A stretch of DNA of 64,000 nucleotides from Rubrobacter_D sp963840835 (lineage in GTDB: Bacteria > Actinomycetota > Rubrobacteria > Rubrobacterales > Rubrobacteraceae), in the NCBI GenBank assembly GCA_963840835.1, contig CAWJAM010000002.1, positions 1 through 64,000 on the forward strand, in the 5' to 3' direction. The notes beneath the pieces were generated by a model. It was not told the DNA's origin. It searched no databases and saw only the letters and a program-made list of their open reading frames with translations. This document shows positions 7,970 to 16,557 of the stretch, piece by piece. The translations under genes were made by a program, and so were the position numbers. Numbering within the stretch: position 1 is the first letter of the stretch; every line of letters begins with the position of its first letter.

Positions 7970-9100
7970 CTATCCTAGCGCGGCATCCATCCCGCCAGAC
8001 GCAGCATCTCCCATGTCGGGCAAGACGTGGGAGTAGGTGTTCAGGGTGAGGCTTATGTCGGCGTGGCCCAAGAGCTCCTGGACGAACTTGGCGTTCACGC
8101 CTTGCTCCAGCAATAGAGTGGCACACGTGTGCCGCAGGTCGTGGAAGCGGAGCGCCTGCGGCAGAGAGGCGCGTTTGACGCGTATCTTGAAAGCCCTGTA
8201 GAGGTTGCGCCCGCTCATGGGGGTCCCGACCTCGGAGGGGAATACGAGGCCCTGGTCTTCCCATAGCCCTGCCTTCCGCACGCGCTCCTCTAGCTGACAC
8301 TTGCGGTGCGCTCTGAGGGCGCTCACGGCCCGCTTGGAGAGCCTGAGATGCCGTCCGCGCCCGCTTTTTGGGGTCACGAAGCTGCGGCGGCCGCGTGTCT
8401 CCGACAGGCTACGTCGAACCTGTAACGTGGGATTGGCGCCTTCGAGGTCCACGTCTTCCCACTTGAGGGCCAACAGCTCGCCCTGCCGCAGGCCGGCGGT
8501 GACGGCCAATACGTAGAGGGCTTCCATACGGTCGCCCCTTACCGTATCGAGGAACGTTTGTACCTGGTCCCTCGAGAGGGGCTGCATCTCCTCGCTGCGG
8601 GGTCGAGGCGGCTTCACGGACGCGGCGGCGTTCCGCGGGATCAGACCGTCGTCTGTGGCCTGTTTGAGGGCCTTGCTGAGCGTGCGGTGGATGTGCAGCA
8701 CGGTTCGGGGGGCGAGCCCGGCATCCAGCTTTTCCCGGTAGAGGCCGCGCACGTGACCGGGCGTGAGGGCCTTGAGCCTGATCGCGCTCAGCGCCGGGCT
8801 CAAATGCACCCGGACGATGCTCTCGTATCTCTCGTAGGTCTTCTGGCTCACGGTATCTCGAACGGAGTGAGACAGCCAGCGGGCCAAATACTCCCCTACA
8901 GTCGTGGTCCCGGCGTCGAACGTCAGGCCCCCCTCCCGGTCGGCGAGGGCCTTCGAAAGCTTCGCAGCGACCTCTTGGCGGGTCTTTCCGTAGAGCGTCC
9001 TGCGCTTGCGTCCCTCAGACGTATACACAGTGTACTGGCCACACCAGCCGCCACCCTTGCGCCGGAAGATGCTGCCCTCACCGTTGCCGCGCTTGCCCAT
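7970..9100 (-). CDS. int: Tyrosine recombinase/integrase of the island
   Basis: A 376-aa phage-type integrase with all catalytic residues: Arg205 in TAGLRQGELLALKW, Lys245 in VTPKSGRG, His320 and Arg323 in HDLRHTCATLL, His346 in LLGHADIS, and the nucleophile Tyr356 in NTYSHV. It has an N-terminal arm-binding part (GSIFRRKGGGW) and a SAM-like core-binding domain (RYESIVRVHLSPAL). ATG 9100 is used because the upstream extension overlaps the XRE gene out of frame. The start lies 3 nt after the XRE stop, so the two are probably one transcript. It runs toward the tRNA-Arg gene, the expected attachment site. By family it should catalyse integration and excision at the 50-bp att repeats. It appears intact. 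Confidence 0.95.
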   Translation of the reverse strand: MGKRGNGEGSIFRRKGGGWCGQYTVYTSEGRKRRTLYGKTRQEVAAKLSKALADREGGLTFDAGTTTVGEYLARWLSHSVRDTVSQKTYERYESIVRVHLSPALSAIRLKALTPGHVRGLYREKLDAGLAPRTVLHIHRTLSKALKQATDDGLIPRNAAASVKPPRPRSEEMQPLSRDQVQTFLDTVRGDRMEALYVLAVTAGLRQGELLALKWEDVDLEGANPTLQVRRSLSETRGRRSFVTPKSGRGRHLRLSKRAVSALRAHRKCQLEERVRKAGLWEDQGLVFPSEVGTPMSGRNLYRAFKIRVKRASLPQALRFHDLRHTCATLLLEQGVNAKFVQELLGHADISLTLNTYSHVLPDMGDAASGGMDAALG

Positions 9101-9102
9101 AC

Positions 9103-9294
9103 CTAGCCCTCCGTCTTTACGAGCTCTTCGGGCTCGACGCCCAAAGCCTTGGCAAGCTTGCGGATCGTGCGCGGCTGCGCGCCCATCACGCCGTGCTCCA
9201 GCCGCCATACCGTGTTGCGGCCCACACCGGCCTTCTCCGCCAATTCCTCGAGCGTCAGCACCCTCCGGTGCCTGAGCTCCTTTAGCCTCGCCAT
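9103..9294 (-). CDS. XRE-family regulator upstream of the integrase
   Basis: A 63-aa single-domain HTH protein (LKELRHRRVLTLEELAEKAG, VGRNTVWRLEHGV, IRKLAKALGVEPEEL). ATG 9294 is chosen over 9306 because GGAGG lies 5 nt before it, inside the longer reading. It is divergent from 9460-9750 and cotranscribed with the integrase. Same layout as the left module, so it is likely the repressor of the module's own promoters. Confidence 0.85.
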   Translation of the reverse strand: MARLKELRHRRVLTLEELAEKAGVGRNTVWRLEHGVMGAQPRTIRKLAKALGVEPEELVKTEG

Positions 9295-9355
9295 ATCGAC
9301 CTCCATGGGGTCAGCCTACACATGGGTAAATTGTAGCGCAATTATGGTGAAATAC

Positions 9356-9385
9356 TAGACATTAATGGTGATAATGTGGTAAAAT
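9356..9385 (+). promoter_or_regulatory. Promoter for 9460-9750
   Basis: TAGACA (9356-9361) and TAAAAT (9380-9385) with an 18-bp spacer, in an AT-rich stretch between the divergent XRE gene and 9460-9750. Confidence 0.45.
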
Positions 9386-9405
9386 AGGGATGTCGGATAA
9401 AGTGA

Positions 9406-9441
9406 TGGCCCCGGCGGTGTTGGTAGCACCCCGAGGCCCGG
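9406..9441 (+). promoter_or_regulatory. Conserved leader hairpin upstream of 9460-9750
   Basis: Second copy of the GC-rich leader seen at 6317-6352 (35/36 identical, same position relative to the gene). Nine potential pairs with one bulged C and one mismatch. It ends 18 nt before the start codon. Confidence 0.6.
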
Positions 9442-9459
9442 ACCACAGGGAGAGGCCCT

Positions 9460-9750
9460 ATGGACACCAGAAGTGTAACGTACGTGCTGTGCGGGATCGA
9501 GGATGATTCGTCCCTCACCCCCATAAGCGAGCACCGGGACATCTGTGCTGGCGTAGCGGCCGGTAAGCATCGGGTAGAGGTTGAAGATTTCGACTTCGGC
9601 TACGATCTTTTCGCCGACGGTGTTAAGGTGGCGCGCTTTGCGGAGGGCCGCATAGGTTATCGCGAGTGGGCGCGCAGGAACGGGAAGCTGGGCGACATCC
9701 ACAGCCTGGACGACCGCTACGACCACGACGTCGACGAGCTTATGGCCTAA
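9460..9750 (+). CDS. Unknown integration-module protein, paralogue of 5999-6301
   Basis: A 96-aa acidic protein. It starts MDTRSVTYVLCGIEDDSS, contains HRVEVEDFDFGYDLFADG and GRIGYREWARRNG, and ends DDRYDHDVDELMA. It has no signal peptide and no recognised domain. The conserved Tyr/Asp-rich pattern and high similarity to 5999-6301 argue that it is a real gene under selection. A ribosome site (gggagagg) precedes ATG 9460. It is divergent from XRE and integrase, and a perfect bidirectional terminator follows. A role in control of the module (antirepressor, excision or immunity) is only a guess from position. Confidence 0.75.
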   Translation: MDTRSVTYVLCGIEDDSSLTPISEHRDICAGVAAGKHRVEVEDFDFGYDLFADGVKVARFAEGRIGYREWARRNGKLGDIHSLDDRYDHDVDELMA

Positions 9751-9772
9751 CGGCCAATCTACTGGCTCGAGT

Positions 9773-9803
9773 GAACGGGGCGGATATAGTATCCGCCCCG
9801 TTC
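9773..9803. terminator. Perfect bidirectional terminator
   Basis: A 14-bp perfect stem (9773-9786 with 9790-9803) with a 3-nt loop. It separates the plus-strand gene 9460-9750 from the convergent sulfatase gene. Confidence 0.85.
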
Positions 9804-9828
9804 GGCCACCCCAAAAGAATACAATGGG

Positions 9829-12193
9829 CTATTGCTTCGCCATCGCGATGCGCAGGCGCTCCTGCGGGGATATCAGGTGGTCGGCATCCTCGGCGTCCTC
9901 GCCCAGGTCGATCTGCACCCAGCGAATGCGACCGGAGAACTCGTTGGCGCGGGCGTCGTAGTCCTCGCTCACCAGGGTGCCGCCTTCGCTGCCCACGTCG
10001 CAGGTCTCGGTCAAGAAACCTAGGGGGGCTGTCTCCTCGACGCGCCCTTCGCCGACCTCGTTGCCGTCGAGGTAAAGGCTGACCGTTCCGCCCTTGCCGA
10101 GCCCGCCGCCGTCGTAGGCGAACTCCATGCGGACCTGGTGCTCGCCCGCCGGGATCGCCGTATCGCCCTCCACGTAAAATCGCCGGAGCCCGGCGAAGTT
10201 GTAGCAATACTTGGGCTTGCCGTCCTTGGCGTAGAGGCTCCAGCCGCCGAAGTCGCCGCCCTGGGCGACGATCACACCCGAAGCACCTCCGTCGGGCAAG
10301 ACAAACTGTGCCGTGACCGAGTGGGACTTGTTCTTGATATTCAGCACCGAGTCCTCGGAGAGCCGCCCCATCCCACCGAAGAGCAGCTGCGAGCTACCGC
10401 GTATGAGCTGGGGCCGCCCCGCGATGTCCGCGTTGAAACGCTCCACCCGCCGGTCGTCGAGCGGCAAGACGTTGTACCTGGCCGCTTCGATCAGGAAGAG
10501 GCGCTTGAGCTCGCGCAGCTTCTCGGGCAACTCCCCGGACAGGTCGTGGGCCTGGCTCCAGTCATCCGGCCCGTAGAGTTCCCAGACATCGTCGTCGAAG
10601 GCAGGCAACTGCACCGTCGTGATCCAGGGGATGCTGTGCTTCGTGACCGCACTCCAGCCGCGGTGGTAGATGCCGCGGTTGGCGAACACTTCGAAGTACT
10701 GGGTCTCGTGCCGATCGCTCGCGTCGGGATCGTCGAAGGAGTAGGTCATGCTTACGCCGTGGAGCGGCATCTGCTGGACGCCGTCGACGCTCACGGGCTC
10801 GGGTAGTCCCGCGGCCTCCAATACCGTCGGGGCGAGATCGATCACATGGTGAAACTGCGAGCGTACCTCCCCGCTTCTCTCGATCCCCTTCGGCCAGTGT
10901 ACGATCGCGGGGTTGCGCGTACCGCCCCAGTGCGAAGCCACCTGCTTGGTCCACTGGTAGGGGGTGTCCAGCGCGTGCGCCCACCCCACGGCGTAGTGGT
11001 TGTTAGCGCTCGGCCCGCCGAACTCGTCGATGCGGGAGGCCATGAACTCGGGCGTCTCGACGTCGGTCAGACCGTTGAGCGAGAGCCCCTCGTTGAAGGT
11101 GCCGTAGAGGGTGCCCTCACCCGAAGCGCCGTTGTCCCCGATGATGTAGTAGACGAGCGTGTCGTTCGAGGACCCCGAGATCCTCCAGGGCGTCGATCAG
11201 CCGACCGATGTGGTGGTCGGTGTGCTCAAGGAAACCGGCGTATACCTCCATCTGGCGGGCGAGGACGGGCTTGAGTTCGTCGGGCACGTCGTCCCACGCG
11301 GGGATCTCCTCCGGGCGCCTTGTAAGCTCAGCGTCGGGCGGGATCACCCCGAGCGCCTTCTGCCGCTCGAACGTCTTCTCGCGCAGGGCGTCCCAGCCCC
11401 CACCGAAGGCCCCCTCGTACTTGTCCGCCCACTCCTTCGGCACGTGGTGCGGCGCGTGCGTCGCGCCGGGGGCGTAGTAGACGAAGAACGGCTTGTCGGG
11501 CATCAGCGCCTTCTGCTGGCGGACCCAATCGACCGCCTTGTCGGTCATGTCTTCGGTGAAGTGGTAGCCCTCTTCGGGGGTTCTGTCCGGCTCGACCGGC
11601 TTTGTGCCCTCGTAGAGGCCGGGGTAATACTGGTTCGTCTCGCCGCCAACGAAGCCGTAGAAGTACTCGAAGCCGCTGCCCGTCGGCCACTGGCGAAACG
11701 GCCCCATCGGGCTTGTCTCCCAGGGCGGCACCTCGTGGCACTTGCCGAACTGGGCCGTGGAGTAGCCGTTCAGCTTGAGCGTTTCCGCCAGAGGGGCCGC
11801 GGTGTTGGGGCGTATCGAGTTGTAGCCAGGTATGGAGGTGGCCATCTCGGTTATCCCGCCCATCCCTACCGCGTGGTGGTTCCTGCCCGTGAGCAACGCT
11901 TGCCGGGTGGGGGCGCACAACGCCGTGGTGTGGAAGCGGTTGTACTTGAGGCCGCGCCGTGCGAGCCGCTCGGCGGTAGGCGTCGAGCACGGCCCGCCGA
12001 AAGCGCTCGATGCGCCGAAGCCTACGTCGTCGAGCAGGATCACGAGCACGTTCGGCGCCCCCGCAGGTGGCCTGAGGGGTTCGATCGAAGGAAACGAGGT
12101 GTCGGGGTCTTTGGCGTCGTAGGTGATGGGGCCGGTGTGAGGCCGGTCTGGGATCGGCAGAATTTCCCTTTGGACGACTCGATTTTGGATCAA
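9829..12193 (-). pseudogene. Arylsulfatase, one frameshift
   Basis: A ~787-aa sulfatase interrupted by one frameshift. The N-terminal part shows NVLVILLDDVGFGASSAFGG with the metal-binding DD (residues 55-56). It also has the formylglycine site ALCAPTRQALLTGR, with Cys93 in CxPxR, then HHAVGMGG, QFGKCHEVPPWE and APGATHAPHHVP. After a G4 run (C4 at 11173-11176 on the plus strand) the homology continues one base out of frame: SNDTLVYYIIGDNG, then ASHWGGTRNPAIVHWPKGI. The C-terminus (from ~10250) is a jelly-roll-like extension common in large bacterial arylsulfatases. TTG 12193 fits AGGAGA seven bases upstream. No formylglycine-generating enzyme gene is nearby. A sequencing error in the G run is possible, in which case the gene is intact. 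Confidence 0.85.
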
Positions 12194-12237
12194 TGTACCG
12201 TCTCCTTTCGCTTTTACACCCAACGTTTACACCCCTT

Positions 12238-13128
12238 CTAGGTTTGCCCGCCGATATCATGGCTGCGTAGAGACGGCTCGTCCGATACGGAGGTGCTTGT
12301 ACTCCGCTTGCCGAACTCCGCAGCCGTCGGCAACGTGACGACCATTCCCACAAGCCCAGCCGCCGCCAGGTAGACCAGTACGTTCGGCTGGTCGGCGAAG
12401 TTGGCCGTCGCGATGACGAAGGCTGCCGCCAAGTTGCGCTGGCCGCTACCTAGCGCCAGGACCTGCTTGGTGCCCGTACCGGGACCACCTAGCAAGTACC
12501 CTACCAAGAGCGAGATCGCTATAAACAGCAGGGTCGCGAGGATGGCTCCGGTGCCAAACAGGTCAATCACATTTCTTATGTTGAGTCCTAGCATCAACAC
12601 CAGAAGGAGCGCCAGGCTGACGTTCGAGATCTGCGACATCACCGGTTGGAGTGTCTCTGCCACACCTTCGTAGCGAGCCTTGATGAACAGACCGATTAGC
12701 AGCGGAACGAGCATCGTCACGATCAGCGATAGCGCGATCTGTCCCGCATCGACCTCGACCCCTGGCAGCAGAAGCGGCAGCACAAGAGGTAAGTAGACTA
12801 TCGTTACAACCATCAGCATCGTCATCAACCCCACGGCGAACGCCGCGTTCGCCTTTGCCATCTGAGCTAGCTTGGGCAGGAATGGAGCACCGGCCGCGGT
12901 GCCCAGCAAGAGCAGTCCGATCTGGACGCTCTGGTCCAGCGGGATGATCCTGGAGAGGGCGAAGGCCACTACCGGCACGATGACGAAGTTCGCGGCAAGT
13001 GCCATGACCACCAATCGGGTGTTTCGAAGCGGTTGGAGGATCTGAGAGACGGTGAGGCTCAAGCCCATGCTCAGCATGCTGGTTACCACGAAGGTCAAGG
13101 TGAATAGGTTCTGTAGCGTGCTCGCCAT
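12238..13128 (-). CDS. Bile acid:sodium symporter (BASS/SBF) family transporter
   Basis: A 296-aa membrane protein with about nine hydrophobic segments. It starts MASTLQNLFTLTFVV and carries family features: MGLSLTVSQIL in the first helices, NFVIVPVVAFALS, LLLGTAAGAPFLPKL, and the late ALGSGQRNLAAAF that corresponds to the sodium-site crossover motif of SBF-like proteins. The last ~30 residues are hydrophilic and cytoplasmic. Substrate is unknown; SBF-like relatives move organic anions with sodium. RBS ggaagg precedes ATG. It lies 44 nt upstream of the sulfatase start in the same direction, so the two may be one operon for a sulfated substrate (inference). Confidence 0.85.
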   Translation of the reverse strand: MASTLQNLFTLTFVVTSMLSMGLSLTVSQILQPLRNTRLVVMALAANFVIVPVVAFALSRIIPLDQSVQIGLLLLGTAAGAPFLPKLAQMAKANAAFAVGLMTMLMVVTIVYLPLVLPLLLPGVEVDAGQIALSLIVTMLVPLLIGLFIKARYEGVAETLQPVMSQISNVSLALLLVLMLGLNIRNVIDLFGTGAILATLLFIAISLLVGYLLGGPGTGTKQVLALGSGQRNLAAAFVIATANFADQPNVLVYLAAAGLVGMVVTLPTAAEFGKRSTSTSVSDEPSLRSHDIGGQT

Positions 13129-13139
13129 GTTTCCTTCCC

Positions 13140-13345
13140 TTATGAGGACCGGAGCTGCTGCGCCTCGGCTGCTTGTATCCCTAATTCACTCGGCTCTTGG
13201 ACGAGAGCTAACACCTCAGATATCGGGCCATGGACGAGCTCCTCGACGAGTGAGCAGCTGAGGTTCTCAACGGCCTCTCTTTGTTCCGGGGAAAGGCTAA
13301 GATTGCTGAACAGGCGGCGAACCTCATGAGCTCGAATGCCTTCGA
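13140..13345 (-). pseudogene. hemA: Glutamyl-tRNA reductase C-terminal fragment
   Basis: About 65 residues (EVRRLFSNLSLSPEQREAVE, then LVEELVHGPISEV) resemble the dimerisation helix end of glutamyl-tRNA reductase, where speeREAVE and VNKLLHGP are typical. The rest of the enzyme is absent; the next gene upstream is a peroxidase. It may be a relic of a hemA copy that was once cotranscribed with the haem enzymes beside it, or a short helical protein of another type. Confidence 0.4.
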
Positions 13346-13453
13346 CGCTGTGGGGTGAGTCTCCAGTATGTCGCCGAGTGCCCATACCTCAGAGCACGCC
13401 CTTTCCCATTCCCTGGCACCTCACTTTGTGTCGTTGTGGCGCTGGCTTTCACC

Positions 13454-14791
13454 TCATGTATCGAGCTCAGCCAGCCAGTGCAGCGCCCGGATGCTCGGCA
13501 AGAAGCAATACTCACCCCCCTTTGTAGTCACGAACCGGGGTATGCCTTGCAAGCGCCTGCGTACCGGTCGCCGGGGGATGGTGAACGTGCCGGTGCCGTC
13601 GTTCGGCCCTGCGATCGGGTCCTTCTCCTCGTCGAGACCCACGAAGTTGCCTTCGTTCTGCCACGCCGACTTGATGAACTCGAACTGGCGGGAGAGGTTC
13701 GCGTTAAGGAAGGCGAACACGCTCCCCCGCTCCGCGCCGTCGTCTTCCATCGCGCCCTCGGGCAGCATGGGACCGTAGACGAAGCCGCGCCGCACCACTC
13801 GATGGATGTTCACAGCCGTGATGGTGTCCTTGAGAGCATCCCGCGGGTTATTGCGGCGGATGTGGGAACCGATTGGACACTTGCGACCCTTGGGGTCCTC
13901 CTCGTAGTAGCCGAAGTCGTTGTTTCGTTGCGGATCGGCCGCAAGCTCGGGATCGTCCCGCTCGGGGGCGAGCACTAGCGGAGCGCCGCTCGGCCAGCGG
14001 CCCATCATCTTCGCCTGCAACAGCCCTTCTTCTTCGGGGGTCTCGGCGTTGGCTCTTAGGTACCTGCGGAACTTCGCCACATCCGAGTAGAGCTTGCGGA
14101 CGGCAAGGTAGGTGCCGTTACGGCCCAGCGCCTCAGGCTGCGGCATCGGAGGCAGGTTGCCCGTCTCATCGGGGTAGCCGAGGATGAACTCTCCGGCCTT
14201 GATAGCCGGTCCCTGGCCGGGTGAGCCGCTGCCTTCGATCAGGGGGCTGCTGATGCCGTCCCTGTAGCCCAGGTGCGTGCGCGCGGTTGGTAGCATGCTG
14301 ACCTTAAGCTGCCAGATGATCGACACGCCGGGAAGGTCGTCCTGGCTAGTACGAATGAAGTCGATCCGGGGCTCAAGGGCGACGTCCTCGCCGCAGACGA
14401 CGGCCACCACCACGTGCACATCGGGGGTGCCAAAAGGCTTCTCCCAGTTGGCGGGGGCGCTCTCGCCGACGTCGCCGAGCAATGCCGCGCGTGCGGCCAT
14501 TCCCTGTTGGAACTCCGGGGAGAAGCTATCTAGGGAGGCCTGTGGCACGCCGAGGGCCTTCAGCCCCTGGAAGGTGAGCCCCACGTTGACCCAGGCTGTA
14601 TCGGCAGAACCGTGCTGGTCGGCGGCCGAAGCTACCTTGGGGACGAGGCGCCCTAGCATCTCCCGGCCGTGCGCAGGGTCGTCGATGCGAACTACGAAAT
14701 AGGCCCCATGGTAGGGGAAAGGCCGCCGCCGCAACACAGGGGCCTGGATGTCGTCAAACTCCAGGACGGCGGAGCTCTGCTTTTCAGTCAT
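13454..14791 (-). CDS. Dyp-type haem peroxidase
   Basis: A 445-aa protein with the Dyp signatures: GYRDG at residues 175-179 (distal Asp of the GxxDG motif), RNGTYLAVRKL near 224, GSHIRRNNPRD with proximal haem ligand His310, and a C-terminal GGEYCFLPS. Length fits the larger Dyp subclass. It has no signal peptide, so it is cytoplasmic or encapsulated. By family it oxidises dyes, phenols and possibly porphyrins with H2O2. It is the last of four tightly spaced genes: two paralogues, catalase, Dyp. A haem-biosynthesis relic follows. The cluster probably deals with peroxide or lipid/aromatic oxidation. Confidence 0.92.
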   Translation of the reverse strand: MTEKQSSAVLEFDDIQAPVLRRRPFPYHGAYFVVRIDDPAHGREMLGRLVPKVASAADQHGSADTAWVNVGLTFQGLKALGVPQASLDSFSPEFQQGMAARAALLGDVGESAPANWEKPFGTPDVHVVVAVVCGEDVALEPRIDFIRTSQDDLPGVSIIWQLKVSMLPTARTHLGYRDGISSPLIEGSGSPGQGPAIKAGEFILGYPDETGNLPPMPQPEALGRNGTYLAVRKLYSDVAKFRRYLRANAETPEEEGLLQAKMMGRWPSGAPLVLAPERDDPELAADPQRNNDFGYYEEDPKGRKCPIGSHIRRNNPRDALKDTITAVNIHRVVRRGFVYGPMLPEGAMEDDGAERGSVFAFLNANLSRQFEFIKSAWQNEGNFVGLDEEKDPIAGPNDGTGTFTIPRRPVRRRLQGIPRFVTTKGGEYCFLPSIRALHWLAELDT

Positions 14792-14809
14792 GATCTACTT
14801 CCTAGCTTC

Positions 14810-15838
14810 TCAACTTTCCTCTGGGGAAGGACTCGCCTGATCGGAAGCTGCGCGCCTCTGGGCCGCTTCGCGCTCCAGGGCCGCCTCGCGATCTAGGGCC
14901 GCTTCGCGTCCCTTCCAGCCCCCGGTGCGGTGGGCGACCGACGTCTCATAGATGCCACGGCGCGCGTGGAGGATAGGATCGTCGGAGGTCTCGATCCCGT
15001 CGGTCACACGCGTGGGGTCGTGGACCATGACCGGATCGCCTATCTCCTCATTGGTGATGGGCCGGGTCAACTCTATGCGTCCGATCGTTACGACCTCCCG
15101 GTCCTCCGGCCAGGGAGCCGACGTTTCGTTAAGTGGGTCGCCTTCCTCGGCGAGCTGGAGCACGAGGCTATACGCTACAGGCCCCCTTCGCAGCCTCTCT
15201 TCCAACTCTTCAAACATGTAGGCCTCCCCGCGCTGCCGCAGCTCGTCGATCGTCGTGCTCGCGCTCCCGGCCTCTGGTATCCAGTGGTAGCGCGCGTAGC
15301 GTCCCTCTTCGGCGGCGTTAACGAACCGAAAGACGTGGATGGGGTGGAACTCCGCCTGGGCGAAGCTTGCCGGGGGTGGCTCGCTCGCGATAATTTGTTG
15401 TGCTCGGGCGCTCGCGGGATGATCGGCGAACCAGGCCTGGACTTTGGCGGGGTCCTGCTCGCCGGTGGCGGGATCAAGCGAGTAGTTTATGAGGTCCAAC
15501 ACCTCTTCGGGCGTACGGAACGGGAAGAGCGTCTTGCTGAGCGCGATAAGGTCCGTCACCTGGCCGTTGGGCAGGTAGAACTTGGTGGCCATCGCGCTCT
15601 GGGCCGGCGCGGGCATGTTCGGCCTATCGGGAAACGAGTAGGAGAAGCGAGCCGTCACCGGTATGGGATCTCCCTGCATGTGGACCGCACGTGTGTAGTG
15701 CTTGGCTTCCGGCGTAGCCGTGAAAGTGCCCGCGTACATACGGCCCAGCCCGTGTACCGCCCGCCAGCCGGGATGGAAGCCAAAAATCTCGTGGAGCACG
15801 TCCACCAACTGCTCCGAGCGCCAATACTCGTTGTTCAC
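14810..15838 (-). CDS. Catalase-family haem protein (small, SrpA-like)
   Basis: A 342-aa member of the catalase superfamily, shorter than true catalases (~480 aa). The distal His29 is in RAVHGLGRMYAGTFTAT. The middle shows FSYSFPDRPNMP and MATKFYLPNG, which match catalase GNxxPVFFxRD-like strands. RRGIYETSVAHR near residue 305 probably carries the proximal Tyr. The C-terminus is a Glu/Ala/Arg helix (REAALDREAALEREAA). Such minor catalases often act as organic peroxidases rather than as efficient catalases. It lies 18 nt upstream of the Dyp gene and is cotranscribed with it. Confidence 0.85.
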   Translation of the reverse strand: MNNEYWRSEQLVDVLHEIFGFHPGWRAVHGLGRMYAGTFTATPEAKHYTRAVHMQGDPIPVTARFSYSFPDRPNMPAPAQSAMATKFYLPNGQVTDLIALSKTLFPFRTPEEVLDLINYSLDPATGEQDPAKVQAWFADHPASARAQQIIASEPPPASFAQAEFHPIHVFRFVNAAEEGRYARYHWIPEAGSASTTIDELRQRGEAYMFEELEERLRRGPVAYSLVLQLAEEGDPLNETSAPWPEDREVVTIGRIELTRPITNEEIGDPVMVHDPTRVTDGIETSDDPILHARRGIYETSVAHRTGGWKGREAALDREAALEREAAQRRAASDQASPSPEES

Positions 15839-15997
15839 TGCGATCTCCTCCTAACACCCATGATGATCTCGATCCCGGCTCCCGCGAGCAGACCCGCGAG
15901 AGCCGTGTCGTACGCTACCCAGGTTACTCGCACTGCTGAGGGAGCCTCACCCGCAGCCGGCTGCAAGGAAACCTCCACCTCCAGTGGAGTGCAAGGA

Positions 15998-16474
15998 TCA
16001 GCCAGCGGCGTCCAGCACCTGCTCGACGCCTGCAAGCACACGCTCTGCCCTCTTGATTCGGTTGACGGTTGAGTCAGGGTACGCGGTCCACCAGTAATCT
16101 ATCGGAACCTGATACTTGACTAAGTAGTCCTTAACGTCAGGGCTATCCATGCCCGGGAAGCCCTCCAAATTCCCCCACATCTCATCTAATACCGCGTGTA
16201 ACTGGGGGTTGGCCACAAAGTCGTCGATGTACTGGTCCCAGGTGTTGTCGTAGACCGTAGCGAACAACATGCGAGTGTCGTTGTCGAGTGCGCCTATCCG
16301 AATGTTGTGAAGCGTGCCAATAAGCGGGCCGAGCCCCCCCCGATCTACAAGCGCTCGCGCCCTGTCGGCCCCACCAGGTTTAAATGGAGCTATCAGCGTG
16401 AACTCGCCTTGCTTGCCTGAGTACTTGAACGGCCGCGCCGAACCGGGTGATTCGGGCGTTGATCCTTGCGCCAT
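15998..16474 (-). CDS. Peroxidase-cluster partner protein B
   Basis: A 158-aa cytoplasmic protein. The core reads QGEFTLIAPFKPGGADRARA, RIGALDNDTRMLFATVYDNT, WDQYIDDFV, DEMWGNLEGFPG and VKDYLVKYQVP. The alternation suggests a ferredoxin-like (dimeric alpha-beta barrel) fold like that of EthD or Dyp half-domains (inference). It is a tandem paralogue of 16558-17070, with the same ends and a near-identical 3' terminus. Compared with its neighbour it lacks ~12 residues after GGADRARA. It is followed by the catalase gene 159 nt on. Biochemical role unknown; position suggests substrate delivery or a haem/peroxide partner. Confidence 0.75.
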   Translation of the reverse strand: MAQGSTPESPGSARPFKYSGKQGEFTLIAPFKPGGADRARALVDRGGLGPLIGTLHNIRIGALDNDTRMLFATVYDNTWDQYIDDFVANPQLHAVLDEMWGNLEGFPGMDSPDVKDYLVKYQVPIDYWWTAYPDSTVNRIKRAERVLAGVEQVLDAAG

Positions 16475-16557
16475 ATTCGCTTTCCTCCTGTCGATTCTCG
16501 GGTTGCCTAGGACTGATCATCCTTCACATAAGCCTCCGCCCTTGTGGACTGCAAGGA

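Noticed and set aside
7775..7978. Open frame across the tRNA-Arg gene encoding PVAQGIEQRFPKPRVGGSNP
   Set aside because: This peptide is the well-known false translation of a tRNA gene; the tRNA explains the sequence.
11159..12241. 360-codon plus-strand open frame opposite the sulfatase
   Set aside because: Antisense of the sulfatase N-terminal domain, no recognisable domain.
15835..16041. 68-codon minus-strand open frame between catalase and partner gene
   Set aside because: Overlaps the partner gene and has no start signal; composition is not convincing.
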